From positions 1 to 40,440 of the forward strand of contig PNKH01000076.1 in NCBI GenBank assembly GCA_013822345.1: 40,440 bases of DNA. Reading direction: 5' to 3'. Position numbers and translations under genes: made by a program. The notes beneath the pieces are model-generated. The model did no database searches. It saw only the letters and a program-made list of their open reading frames with translations, and was not told where the DNA came from. Shown here piece by piece: positions 24,273 through 32,465 of this stretch. Positions within the stretch are counted from its first letter, which is position 1. Each line of letters starts with the position of its first letter. The DNA is from Isosphaera sp. (GTDB lineage: Bacteria > Planctomycetota > Planctomycetia > Gemmatales > Gemmataceae).

Positions 24273-25268
24273 CTACTTCGCCGCCGGGATCAGTGCCTTC
24301 AGTAGCGGGTCGCGCCACTTCTTCGCGGACCGGTCGTACGCCCCGAACCCGGCCCCGAACTCCCAGTACGCCCAACTGAACCCGCGGGCCTCCGCCTCCC
24401 GCGCCACCGCCGCCGTCCACCGCGCCCGCGAGTCCAGGTCCGCCGTCTGGTACGCCCCGAACTCGCCGAGGAACACCGGCCGGTTGTGCTTCTTCGCCCA
24501 GTCCGCGACCTGGTCGAACGCCTTCCGCAGCGCCGCCACCTCCGCGTCCGTCCCCTCCCACTTCACCCCGCTCAACTTCTTCACGTCCTCCGGGGCCCAC
24601 GACGCCCCCTGGTGGGTGAACTTGAACGGCTCGTAGTGGTGAACCGTCACGATCAGGTTCGGGTCGTCCGGGAGGGTCAGCTTCGGCAGCGCCCAGACCG
24701 CGTTCCAGAACGGCGGGCCGACCACCACCGCCCGCGTCGGGTTCGTCTTCCGCACCGCCTTGAGCAGCGGCGGGACCGCGTCGTTCCACTTCGCGTCGAC
24801 GAGCTTCCCGTGCGGCTCGTTCAAGAGCTCGAACACGACCGACGGCGGCCGGTCCTTGTACCGGGCGGCGATCTGCTCCCACAGCCCGACGAGCCGCGGC
24901 AGGTGCTTGTCCGGGTCGGCGTCCGCCTCCGAGTAGTGGTGGACGTCCAGCACCACGTTCAGCTTGTTCGCGTCCGCCTGGTCGAGCACCCAGTCGACGC
25001 GCTTGAAGAACTCGGCGTCGATCGTGTAGGGGGCGTCGGCGGCGGCGTGGGCGGACCACTTCACCGGCACCCGGACGGTGGCGAACCCGGCCTTCTTGAT
25101 GGGCGGGAAGAACTCGGCCTCGAGCTTCATCCCCCAGTCGCCCTCCTTCGGGGCCTCCAGGGCGTTGCCGAGGTTCACCCCGCGGCCGAGCGACTTGTTG
25201 ACGGCGAACACGTCGGGCTTGGGGTCCGGCGGGGCGGCGAGCGCGAGGGCGACCAGGCAGGTCATCAT
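24273..25268 (-). CDS. GH5 family endoglucanase
   Basis: Secreted glycoside hydrolase predicted to cut beta-1,4-glucans or related beta-glycans. Seen: a short signal peptide (residues 1-12, MMTCLVALALAA), then a TIM barrel with RGVNLGNALEAP (29-40), FATVRVPVKW, LDVHHYSE, the acid/base Glu151 in FELLNEPHG, VTVHHYEPFKFTHQG, and the nucleophile Glu269 in VFLGEFGAY; SWAYWEFG closes the barrel. All family residues are present and the length (331 aa) is that of a bare catalytic domain with no carbohydrate-binding module. There are two adjacent ATGs; the first is used, with GAGGGA about 9 bases upstream. It lies downstream of the DUF1549/DUF1553 gene across a 56-base-arm palindrome, so it is probably transcribed separately. 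Confidence 0.9.
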   Translation of the reverse strand: MMTCLVALALAAPPDPKPDVFAVNKSLGRGVNLGNALEAPKEGDWGMKLEAEFFPPIKKAGFATVRVPVKWSAHAAADAPYTIDAEFFKRVDWVLDQADANKLNVVLDVHHYSEADADPDKHLPRLVGLWEQIAARYKDRPPSVVFELLNEPHGKLVDAKWNDAVPPLLKAVRKTNPTRAVVVGPPFWNAVWALPKLTLPDDPNLIVTVHHYEPFKFTHQGASWAPEDVKKLSGVKWEGTDAEVAALRKAFDQVADWAKKHNRPVFLGEFGAYQTADLDSRARWTAAVAREAEARGFSWAYWEFGAGFGAYDRSAKKWRDPLLKALIPAAK

Positions 25269-25295
25269 CGGTAGCCGTCCCTCGCGGTCAGGTGG

Positions 25296-25413
25296 GAAGC
25301 GGTCGCACGCGGACGACGAGGATGAAAGACGGGATGCAGAGGATCAGAAGACTGGGTTCTTCTGATCCTCTGCATCCCGTCTTTCATCCTCGTCGTCCGC
25401 GTGCGACCGCTTC
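25296..25413. repeat. Inverted repeat with 56-base perfect arms
   Basis: Arms 25296-25351 and 25358-25413 are exact reverse complements over all 56 bases with a 6-base spacer (CTGGGT). The inner part (GATGAAAGACGGGATGCAG) is clearly less GC-rich than its surroundings. On the minus strand it starts 11 bases after the DUF1553 stop and ends 27 bases before the GH5 start. No T-tract follows. No internal gene is possible at this size. Confidence 0.95.
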
Positions 25414-25424
25414 GCCCTCCGGCG

Positions 25425-27947
25425 TCAGTGGCGGAAGAGGAACTCGCGGGTGTTGATCAGCGCCCAGACCACGTCCTCCCACGCCTTCCGCTTGTCGGCG
25501 CCCTTCGCCACGTGACCGAGGGCGATCTTCTTCTCGTCCTCGAACGGGGCGCGGGCCAGCGCGGCGTGGAACAGCTCGTCCAGGATCGACTCGTCACTCG
25601 CCTTCGCGGCGAGCAGCTTGCCGAGCCGGTTGTTCGCGTTCCGCACCTTCTCGTTCACCGTCGGGCCGTTGATCAGCTGCAGCGCCTGGGCCAGGTTCCC
25701 GTCGCTCTCCCGCTCGCACTCGCACGCCAGCTCCCGGGCCGGCTGGCCGAACGCCTTCAGGAACGGGTGGTTCACCTCCCCGTCCGGCAGGGCCGTCGCC
25801 CGCGTCCCGAGCGGCAGCCCGGCGAACTTCTCCGGGACCGCCGTGAAGTCGCAGATCGCGTCCAGCAGCTGCTCCGCGGTCAAGAGCTTGGTCACGGCGT
25901 GCGAGAAGTACTTCGTGTCGTCCTTGTTCGACTCCGTCGGCTGGGCCGACAGCCCGTAGGTCCGCGACTTCATCACCGTCTTGACGAGGCGCTTCATGTC
26001 GAAGCCGCTCTTGGCGAAGTCGGCCGCGAGGGCGTCGAGCAGCTCGTCGTTGCACGCCGGGTTCGAGTCGCGGAAGTCGTCCACCGGGTCGACGATCCCC
26101 TTCCCCATCAGGTGGAACCAGACGCGGTTCGCCACCGACTTCGCGAAGAACGGGTTCTTCGCCGAGGTCAGCCAGTCGGCGAGCGCCGTCCGCCGGTCCT
26201 CGCCCGCCGCGACCTCCGCGTCCCCGGTCCCGAGCTGCCGCGGCTTCATCGTCTTGCCGGTCCGCGGCTGCGTCACCTCGCCGTCGCGCGATGCGTACAC
26301 CACCTCGGCGAGCTGCGCCGCGGCCGGGCCGGCCGGCCGGGTCCCGAGGACCGTCTCGGGCCGCGTCTTCACCCGTGCGAACCACGCGGCCATGCCGTAG
26401 TAGTCGTCCTGGCTCCACCGCTCGAACGGGTGGTTGTGGCACTTCGCGCACTGCATCCGGACGCCGAGGAACAGCTGGGCCGTCGTCTCGGCCAGGCTCG
26501 TCGGGTCCTTGGCGATCCGGTAGTAGTTGGCCGGCGGGTTCGCGTGGGTGTTCCCGTTCGCGGTGACCAGCTCGCGGACCACCCGGTCCCACGGGGTGTT
26601 CTTCATCAGGTGCCCGCGGAGCCACGCCTGGAACCCGTAGCTCCCCTTCACCTGCAGCGTCTTCCGGCTGTTCCGCAGCACGTCCGCCCACTTCAGCGCC
26701 CAGAAGTCGGCGAACTCCGGCGTCTCGACCAGCGCGTCAACGAGCTTGTCCCGCTTCTTCGGGTCGGTGTCCGCGAGGAACGCCTTCGCCTCGTCGGTCG
26801 TCGGCATCCGGCCGGTGCAGTCGAGGTACGCCCGGCGGACGAACTCGTAGTCGGTGCAGAGGTCGGACGGGGCGATGGTCAGTTGCTTCAGCTTGGCGAA
26901 GGTGTGGGTGTCGACGTAGTTCGCCTCCGGCGGGTTCGGCCAGGCGAACCCCTCGCGCGGCTCCAGGTACATGAGCCGGACCGACACCAGCTCCTCCAGG
27001 TAGCGGACGAGGATCGCCACCTCGCCGGACCGCTTGAACTCGACCAGCCCGTTCGCGTTCACGTCGGCGACCGACGGGTCGGAGCTGCTGAAGTTCGACA
27101 GCCGGGTCACGTCGCGGGCCGCGTCGTCGGCGAAGGTGGCGGTGACCCCGAGCTGCTGCCACTTCGCCGGGGCCTTGAGGATCCGCGCCCCGGGCGACAC
27201 CTCCACCTTCTTCACCGCCGGCAGGGTCGGGGCGTCGTTCTGCAGCCCCTCGGCGAGCCACGCGGTCATCATCTCGGCCGGCAGGCTGGTGCCGCCGAAC
27301 CGCTGCCCGCCCTCGTGCGGCACCCGGCCGACGCCCTTCAGGAGGATCAGGCTCTGGTCGGCGGTGTGCTTGCCGGTCCGCCGGCCGAACTGGTCGCGGG
27401 TGAGCTGGAGGAAGTCGGCGGGCGGGTCGAACCCGCGGAGCGACAGCTTGAACCCGTTCTTGCCGCTCGGGGTGCCGTGGCAGGCGCCCATGTTGCACCC
27501 GCCGACGTTCAGGACGGCGACCACGTCGCGGCGGAAGCTGACCGGGGCGGGGGCGTCGAGCCCGGCGACCGTCACCGGCACGCGGATTTCCTTCCCGCCG
27601 GCCCTCACGACGACCGCGGCCGTGCCGTTCTTCTTGGGCCGGAGGAACAACCCCTCCTGCACCTCGACCGCGCCGGCCGGCTCGACCGCGGCGTCGACGA
27701 CGGCGGTCAAATCCCGGACGGTGCCGTCCGAATACTTGCCGGTGACGACCAGCTGGCGGGCGTCGCGGGCCCCGGTGAGGGTGACCGCGGACGGCGACAC
27801 CTCGAGCGCCGCGGGCTGCCCGACGACGGCCTTGCGCTCGTCGCCGACCGGCGGTGCGGCGGCGGCCGGGGCCGTGAAGACGGCAAGAAGAATCAATGCG
27901 GGGGCGCAAGACGGGCGCGGGGCCGGCGTTCGGGAGGGGCACGGCAT
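25425..27947 (-). CDS. Big_2-like / DUF1549 / DUF1553 planctomycete secreted protein
   Basis: Large exported protein of a family hugely expanded in Planctomycetes; exact role unknown, with links to polysaccharide breakdown proposed. Seen: signal peptide (residues 1-31), a bacterial Ig-like segment (about 45-130, VVTGKYSDGTVRDLTAVV), a CNMGACHG motif at 151-158 of cytochrome-like look, a second Ig-like segment (245-325), then DUF1549 (about 345-560) with a CAKCH motif at 500-504, and DUF1553 (about 590-835) ending ALARAPFEDEKK and WALINTREFLFRH. CAKCH fits a c-type heme site and CNMGACH a less regular one. The ATG has GAGGA about 8 bases upstream. Length 840 aa. These proteins are usually paired with a DUF1501 protein; none is next to it here. 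Its C-terminal 45 residues resemble the small protein at 31951-32334. Confidence 0.92.
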   Translation of the reverse strand: MPCPSRTPAPRPSCAPALILLAVFTAPAAAAPPVGDERKAVVGQPAALEVSPSAVTLTGARDARQLVVTGKYSDGTVRDLTAVVDAAVEPAGAVEVQEGLFLRPKKNGTAAVVVRAGGKEIRVPVTVAGLDAPAPVSFRRDVVAVLNVGGCNMGACHGTPSGKNGFKLSLRGFDPPADFLQLTRDQFGRRTGKHTADQSLILLKGVGRVPHEGGQRFGGTSLPAEMMTAWLAEGLQNDAPTLPAVKKVEVSPGARILKAPAKWQQLGVTATFADDAARDVTRLSNFSSSDPSVADVNANGLVEFKRSGEVAILVRYLEELVSVRLMYLEPREGFAWPNPPEANYVDTHTFAKLKQLTIAPSDLCTDYEFVRRAYLDCTGRMPTTDEAKAFLADTDPKKRDKLVDALVETPEFADFWALKWADVLRNSRKTLQVKGSYGFQAWLRGHLMKNTPWDRVVRELVTANGNTHANPPANYYRIAKDPTSLAETTAQLFLGVRMQCAKCHNHPFERWSQDDYYGMAAWFARVKTRPETVLGTRPAGPAAAQLAEVVYASRDGEVTQPRTGKTMKPRQLGTGDAEVAAGEDRRTALADWLTSAKNPFFAKSVANRVWFHLMGKGIVDPVDDFRDSNPACNDELLDALAADFAKSGFDMKRLVKTVMKSRTYGLSAQPTESNKDDTKYFSHAVTKLLTAEQLLDAICDFTAVPEKFAGLPLGTRATALPDGEVNHPFLKAFGQPARELACECERESDGNLAQALQLINGPTVNEKVRNANNRLGKLLAAKASDESILDELFHAALARAPFEDEKKIALGHVAKGADKRKAWEDVVWALINTREFLFRH

Positions 27948-28273
27948 GGGGTCGGTCCTCGCGGAGGGGTGGCGACCGGCGGGCGCGGCGGCCCGGGTGG
28001 GTGGTGTGGCAGGCGGGTCACTGACTGGGTATCAGGTTACCCGGTCCGCGGGAAGTCCGCGAGGGAAAACCGGCGGTGTTGGCGAGCCGGGGGCGTCAGC
28101 GATCGGAGCAACCTCCTCCGGTCGCTCACGCCCCCGGCTCGTCAGGACGCCCGGTGTCGAGGGCTGTTACCCCACGGTTACAGCGCTAGCGGCCGGTCGT
28201 CGTCTTCCTGGTAAGAGTCGTCCGCGGGCGCCGCGGCGGGGATTCGTCTCCTAGAGTTCGGAAGGGATCCGCG
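27948..28273. repeat. Divergent intergenic region with imperfect inverted repeat
   Basis: This 326-base gap separates the DUF1549/DUF1553 gene (minus) from the kinase gene (plus), so both promoters must be here. It holds an inverted repeat with 27-base arms and three mismatches (28081-28107 and 28117-28143) built on CGAGCCGGGGGCGT. Unlike most palindromes in the window it is not next to a stop codon. A small GGGTA/TACCC symmetry lies at 28027-28042. No gene or clear promoter boxes seen. Confidence 0.7.
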
Positions 28274-29689
28274 ATGCCCCGCCCCGCCCCGGCCGGTCTC
28301 GGGCTGCTCCCGCCGGCCGATCCAAGCGCCCCCCGCCCCGGGTCCGCCCCCATGACCCCGCCCACGACCGCGGCCGACCGTGACGCGCTCCTGGCGGCGG
28401 TCCGCGCGGCCGGGCTGTTCGCCGGCCCGCACCTGGCCCGGGCCGAGGCCGCCGCCCGCGGCGCCGGCACCGCCGTCGAGGCCGCACGGGCGCTGATCGC
28501 CGCCGGCCACCTCACCAAGTTCCAGGCCGAGCGGCTCCTGGCCGGGCGGACCGACGGGTTCCACCTCGGCCCGTACGTCATCCTCCAGCAGATCGGCCGC
28601 GGGCCGTCGGCCCGGGTGTACAAGGCCCGGCACCGGACGATGAACCGGCCGGTCGCGGTCAAGGTGCTGAACGCCGAGCTGACCCGGACGGCGGCGGACC
28701 GCGACTGGTACCGCGGGCGGGTGCGGGCGGCGGCCCAGCTGAACCACCCGAACGTGGTCACCGCGTACGACGCGGACGAGCTGGCCGGGTGGTACTACCT
28801 GGTGCTGGAGTACGTCGACGGGCCGAACCTGGAGACGCTGGTCCGGGAGCGCGGCCCGCTGCCGGCGGCGGAGGCGTGCGAGCTGGCCCGGCAGGCGGCC
28901 GAGGGGCTGGAACACGCCCACGCCCTCGGCATGGCACACCGGGACCTGAAGCCGACCAACATCCTGGTCGCCCGGCCGTCCCGCACGACCCCCGAGCCGC
29001 TGGTCAAGGTCACCGACTTCGGGCTCGCCCGTCCCGCCTCGGGCGGTCCGCCGGGGGCGGCCGACTACGCCGCCCCGGAGCAGGCCCACCACCCGGCCGC
29101 CGACCACCGGGCGGACGTGTACGCCCTCGGGGCGGTGCTGTACTTCCTGCTCGCCGGCCGGCCGCCGTTCCCCGGCGGGACGGCGGAGGAGAAGTCGCGG
29201 CGGCACCGGCGGGAGGAGCCGGCCCGGCTCGACCTGGTCCGGTCGGACGTGGCCCCCGAGCTGGACGCCCTGGTCCGGCGGATGCTGGCGAAGGACCCGG
29301 CCCGCCGGCCGACCGCGGCCGAGGTCGGGGCGGCGCTGGAGGCGATCGCCGGGGCGGACGCGGTCTGCTTCGAGCTGCCGGCCGGGAACGCCGGGCCGTA
29401 CTCGTTCATCGGCGGAATGCTGAGCGACGGGTACCCGGTGCCGATGGCCGAGCCGGTGCCGGACGCCGGGTACGGGCCGGCGCGCGAGACCGGCCGGCAC
29501 CCGGCCGCGGCCGCCGACACGTCCCCGTGGGAGGAACTGGCCGGCGGGGTGGCGACGCTGGAGGAGGAGGTGCGGCCTGCGGTGCGTGGCCGGGTGGGGG
29601 TGTCGCCGTGGGTGTTCGCGGGCGTGGCCGCCGGCATGCTGGCGGCGTCCGCCGCGGCGGTGCTGATGCTGATGCGGGTGATGAAGTAG
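28274..29689 (+). CDS. Membrane-anchored Hanks-type Ser/Thr protein kinase
   Basis: Predicted signalling kinase of the PknB-like type. Seen: an N-terminal lead-in typical of planctomycete kinases (AAGHLTKFQAERLLAGRTDGF), then the kinase fold: glycine loop IGRGPSARVYKA, Lys130 in VAVKVLN, catalytic HRDLKPTN with His222/Asp224, DFG at 248-250, an APEQ segment and ADVYALGAVLYFLLAGRPPF. The activation loop is short and Gly/Pro-rich (RPASGGPPGAADY). After the kinase comes an unrecognised region of about 100 residues and one C-terminal transmembrane helix (about 443-466, WVFAGVAAGMLAASAAAVL), leaving only a few residues outside, so there is no external sensor domain. ATG at 28274 with AAGGGA 6 bases upstream. 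Length 471 aa. Convergent with the CoA-transferase gene across a family A palindrome. Confidence 0.92.
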   Translation: MPRPAPAGLGLLPPADPSAPRPGSAPMTPPTTAADRDALLAAVRAAGLFAGPHLARAEAAARGAGTAVEAARALIAAGHLTKFQAERLLAGRTDGFHLGPYVILQQIGRGPSARVYKARHRTMNRPVAVKVLNAELTRTAADRDWYRGRVRAAAQLNHPNVVTAYDADELAGWYYLVLEYVDGPNLETLVRERGPLPAAEACELARQAAEGLEHAHALGMAHRDLKPTNILVARPSRTTPEPLVKVTDFGLARPASGGPPGAADYAAPEQAHHPAADHRADVYALGAVLYFLLAGRPPFPGGTAEEKSRRHRREEPARLDLVRSDVAPELDALVRRMLAKDPARRPTAAEVGAALEAIAGADAVCFELPAGNAGPYSFIGGMLSDGYPVPMAEPVPDAGYGPARETGRHPAAAADTSPWEELAGGVATLEEEVRPAVRGRVGVSPWVFAGVAAGMLAASAAAVLMLMRVMK

Positions 29690-29690
29690 A

Positions 29691-29786
29691 AGTCGGGTGG
29701 GCCGAGCCCGGCTTTGCGGGCGAGTCCCACCACCGCCTCCGCCCGGTGGGACTGGCGGGCGAAGCGCCCGCTTCGGCCCACCCTAC
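29691..29786. repeat. Family A inverted repeat, degenerate copy
   Basis: Starts 1 base after the kinase stop. Outer (GGGTGGGCCGA) and inner (AGTCCCACC) parts of the arms still pair, while the middle has diverged with unpaired differences. Sequence is clearly the same family as the perfect copy at 15070-15167. An 11-base-period tandem duplication (CTACTACACC at 29783 and 29794) overlaps its right edge and the stop codon of the convergent CoA-transferase (29797). Confidence 0.85.
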
Positions 29787-29796
29787 TACACCGCTA

Positions 29797-31008
29797 CTAC
29801 ACCACCCCCTTCGCCCGCAGGCCGGCGACCTCGTCCGCCCCCAGCCCCAATTCCCGCAGCACCTCGTCGGTGTGCGCACCGAGGCGCGGCGGCATCGCCG
29901 GCGCGGCCGCCGGCGCCCCGGCCAGGCGGAGCGGGTTGCCGACCAGGTCGACCGGGTTCCCGTCCGGGTCGCGGACCGTCACCCTCATCCCCCGGGCCAG
30001 CACCTGCTCGTGGGCGAACACCCCGGCGTGGTCCTGCACCACCGCGTGCGGCACCCCGGCCGCCGTCAGCCGCCGCACCCACTCCCCGGTCGGCAGCGTC
30101 CTCACCAGCGCGGCGACCTTCGGCACCACCTCCGCCCGGTGCCTCACCCGCAGCGGGTTCGTCGCGTACCGCGGCTCCGCCCCCAGCTCGTCCGCCCCGC
30201 CGGCCCGGCAGAACGCCCGCCACTGCCCGTCGTTCCCGACGTTCAGCACGAGGTACCCGTCGGCGGTCGGGAACGACTCGTACGGGACGATCTGGAGGTG
30301 GGCGTTGCCGACCCGCGGCGGCACCGCCCCGCCGGTCAGGTACGCCTGGGCGACGTTCACCTGCGCGGCGACGGCGCAGTCGAGCAGGCCCACGTCGATC
30401 GCGTACCCGTGCCCGGTCCGGTCGCGGGCCCGCAGGCACGCCAGGACCGCGGTCGCGGCGTACAGCCCGGTGAGGACGTCGGCGAGGGCCACCCCGACCT
30501 TGTACGGCGGCCCGTCCTCCGGGCCGGTGATCCCCATCAGCCCGCTCATCGCCTGGACCGCGAAGTCGTACCCCGGGGCGTCCTTCAGCGGCCCGGTCCG
30601 GCCGAACCCGCTGATCGAGCAGGCGACCAGGCGGGGGTGCCGGGCCAGCAGCGCGTCCGGCGCCAGCCCGAGCTTCTCGGCGCTGTCGGTGCGGAAGTTC
30701 TCGATCAACACGTCGGACGACGCGAGGAGCCGGTGGAAGACGGCCGCCCCGTCGGGGTCGGCGATGTCGAGGGTGACGGAGCGCTTGCCGCGGTTGCACG
30801 ACAGGAAGTACGCGGACAGGCCGTCGGGGGTGAACGGCGGGCCCCAGGCGCGGGTGTCGTCGCCGGAGCCGGGGCGTTCGAGCTTGACGACCTCGGCCCC
30901 GAGGTCGGCGAGGAGCTGGCCGCAGAATGGGCCTGCGAGGACGCGGGCGGCGTCGAGGACGCGGACCCCGGCCAGCGGCGGGACGGGGTCGACCGGGAAC
31001 GGCAGCAT
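29797..31008 (-). CDS. Family III CoA-transferase (CaiB/BaiF type)
   Basis: Predicted cytoplasmic enzyme moving coenzyme A between organic acids; substrate not identifiable. Seen: [20 protein letters not shown] near the start, [17 protein letters not shown], the linker [19 protein letters not shown], and the catalytic aspartate region [10 protein letters not shown] with Asp148 as the residue expected to form the acyl anhydride. [12 protein letters not shown] and [20 protein letters not shown] match the second half of the interlocked-ring fold. Length 403 aa, normal. Its ATG lies only one base after the stop of the DUF1559 gene upstream, so the two are surely co-translated, although they make no obvious functional pair. 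Confidence 0.9.
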   Translation of the reverse strand: MLPFPVDPVPPLAGVRVLDAARVLAGPFCGQLLADLGAEVVKLERPGSGDDTRAWGPPFTPDGLSAYFLSCNRGKRSVTLDIADPDGAAVFHRLLASSDVLIENFRTDSAEKLGLAPDALLARHPRLVACSISGFGRTGPLKDAPGYDFAVQAMSGLMGITGPEDGPPYKVGVALADVLTGLYAATAVLACLRARDRTGHGYAIDVGLLDCAVAAQVNVAQAYLTGGAVPPRVGNAHLQIVPYESFPTADGYLVLNVGNDGQWRAFCRAGGADELGAEPRYATNPLRVRHRAEVVPKVAALVRTLPTGEWVRRLTAAGVPHAVVQDHAGVFAHEQVLARGMRVTVRDPDGNPVDLVGNPLRLAGAPAAAPAMPPRLGAHTDEVLRELGLGADEVAGLRAKGVV

Positions 31009-31009
31009 C

Positions 31010-31924
31010 TCAGTAGTCCCCGACCGTCGCGCCGTCGGCCCGCGACCCGAGGTTCCGGTACGTCACCGGGTCGACCGCGTCGCGGACGAACCGCACCGAC
31101 CCGTCGGCCAAGGCTGCGTTCACCCCACCCGTGTGCCGGCTGCGGGCGTGTAGCACGATGTCCGTCGTCCCAGCCACGCACGGCACCCCCGGCAGTGGCT
31201 GGCAGTACTGCAGCCGGTCCGGCGACGGGGTGTTCGGCGGCAGGGCGGTCGAGAACCACGTCCCGCCCTGCCGGGCCGGGTTCCAGATGCGGCCGCGGAC
31301 ATCGTGGTTCGGGGCGTCCGGCGACACCAGCAACTCGCTCACCATCAGCACCTGCGTCGTGCCGTCGGACAGGTCGGTAAGCCGCAGCCGGCTCTTGGTG
31401 AAGAACACCCCGTCGAGCTTGTCCCCGAACGACCCGCCGGGGTTGAACGGACCGCTCCCGGCGTTCCCAACGTAGTTGCTGTGGAACCCCTGGTTTGCCT
31501 CGGCGGCCCGGGTCCTGGTCTTCGGCCCGTGCGGGTCCGACGGGCACAGGTACGACCGGATCACCACCTCCCGGTCCGGCGCCCCGCTCCACATGTTCCC
31601 CACCCCGGCCGCCACCCACGCCTCCATCCGGTCGAAGATCGGCCCCTGCTCCATGTACGGCAGGACGATCAGGATCCAGTTCCGGCGGTCCCGGAAGACG
31701 ACATCCGGGCCGACCTGGTCGACCGTCCCGGTCGGCAGCCGGCCGTGCGCGTCGTGGTGGCCGTGGCAGGCGAGGGCGAGCTGCTTGACGTGGTTCTGGC
31801 ACTTGCTCCGGGCGGCCGACTCCCGCGTCTTCTGCACCGCAGGCAGGAGAAGCCCGACCAGCACCGCGACGATGGCGATGACAACGAGCAGCTCGACGAG
31901 GGTGAAGGCACGGCGGGCGGACAT
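31010..31924 (-). CDS. DUF1559 prepilin-like protein
   Basis: Type IV pilin-like or pseudopilin protein of the DUF1559 family, highly multiplied in Planctomycetes. Seen: class III prepilin signal [20 protein letters not shown] at the N-terminus, where the methylation/cleavage site is expected, and [24 protein letters not shown] as in all family members. A long globular part with [10 protein letters not shown] and the C-terminal G/H-x-G hallmark [17 protein letters not shown] follows. The ATG at 31924 is chosen over an earlier in-frame one because GGAGG lies 7 bases before it and the leader is then properly short. Length 304 aa. Middle gene of a tight minus-strand trio with the small PSD1-tail protein upstream (26-base gap) and the CoA-transferase downstream (1-base gap). 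Confidence 0.9.
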   Translation of the reverse strand: MSARRAFTLVELLVVIAIVAVLVGLLLPAVQKTRESAARSKCQNHVKQLALACHGHHDAHGRLPTGTVDQVGPDVVFRDRRNWILIVLPYMEQGPIFDRMEAWVAAGVGNMWSGAPDREVVIRSYLCPSDPHGPKTRTRAAEANQGFHSNYVGNAGSGPFNPGGSFGDKLDGVFFTKSRLRLTDLSDGTTQVLMVSELLVSPDAPNHDVRGRIWNPARQGGTWFSTALPPNTPSPDRLQYCQPLPGVPCVAGTTDIVLHARSRHTGGVNAALADGSVRFVRDAVDPVTYRNLGSRADGATVGDY

Positions 31925-31950
31925 GGGTCGCCTCCGGGAGCGGGCCGGCG

Positions 31951-32334
31951 TCACTTCTTCTCGTCATCCTTGCCCCACTTCTCGACCAGCTTGTTCAACA
32001 CCCGGAGCGCCCCGGCCGGGTCCGCGTCCATCCCCTGGAGCTTCAGGAACTCTTTGGTGTTCACCAGCGCCCAGGCGAAGTCGCGGGCCCGCCCTTCGCG
32101 GTCCCCGGGGCCGGCCAGGAACTTCACCCCGGTCGCCTTCTCCGCGTCGGTCGGGAGCCGGCCGAGGGCGGCCAGAACCAGCCCCTCGACCACGTCCGCG
32201 TCCGCCTTCTTGGCCCTCACCAGCTCGCCCGGGAGCTTGCCGAGCCGGGCCACCAGTGGGGCCAGGTCCCGCGGCGGCGGGGCGACATCCTGGCCAGCGG
32301 CGAGGCACACGGCGGCGAGGGCGGCGGGTGTCAC
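31951..32334 (-). CDS. Small exported protein resembling the DUF1553 C-terminus
   Basis: Function unknown. Seen: a short hydrophobic N-terminus (PAALAAVCLAAGQ) that may be a signal peptide, a helical segment LVARLGKLPGELVRAKKADA, then LGRLPTDAEKATGVKFL and ARDFAWALVNTKEFLKLQG. The latter closely parallels the end of the DUF1553 protein in this window (ALARAPFEDEKK, WALINTREFL), so this is a free-standing copy of that C-terminal module. A 26-residue charged tail (ALRVLNKLVEKWGKDDEKK) ends it. The GTG at 32334 is strongly supported by GGAGG 7 bases upstream; the ORF is open further upstream, but that part is Arg/Gly-rich and lacks a signal. Length 127 aa. First gene of a likely operon with DUF1559 and CoA-transferase. 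Confidence 0.75.
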   Translation of the reverse strand: MTPAALAAVCLAAGQDVAPPPRDLAPLVARLGKLPGELVRAKKADADVVEGLVLAALGRLPTDAEKATGVKFLAGPGDREGRARDFAWALVNTKEFLKLQGMDADPAGALRVLNKLVEKWGKDDEKK

Positions 32335-32465
32335 GGGCGGGCCTCCGGCGGCGGGCGAACCCTTTCCCAACGACCTACACCGGCGGCGCCGGGTCGTCCA
32401 CCCCCTGGCGGCCGCACCCCGCACCGGCGATACTCACCTCACCCGCCCTCCCCACGGAGTCCCCC

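Noticed and set aside
25401-28214. Very long plus-strand open frame opposite the DUF1549/DUF1553 gene
   Set aside because: Its translation is Arg/Pro/Val-rich low complexity with no family; it is a by-product of high GC in the antisense of a certain gene.
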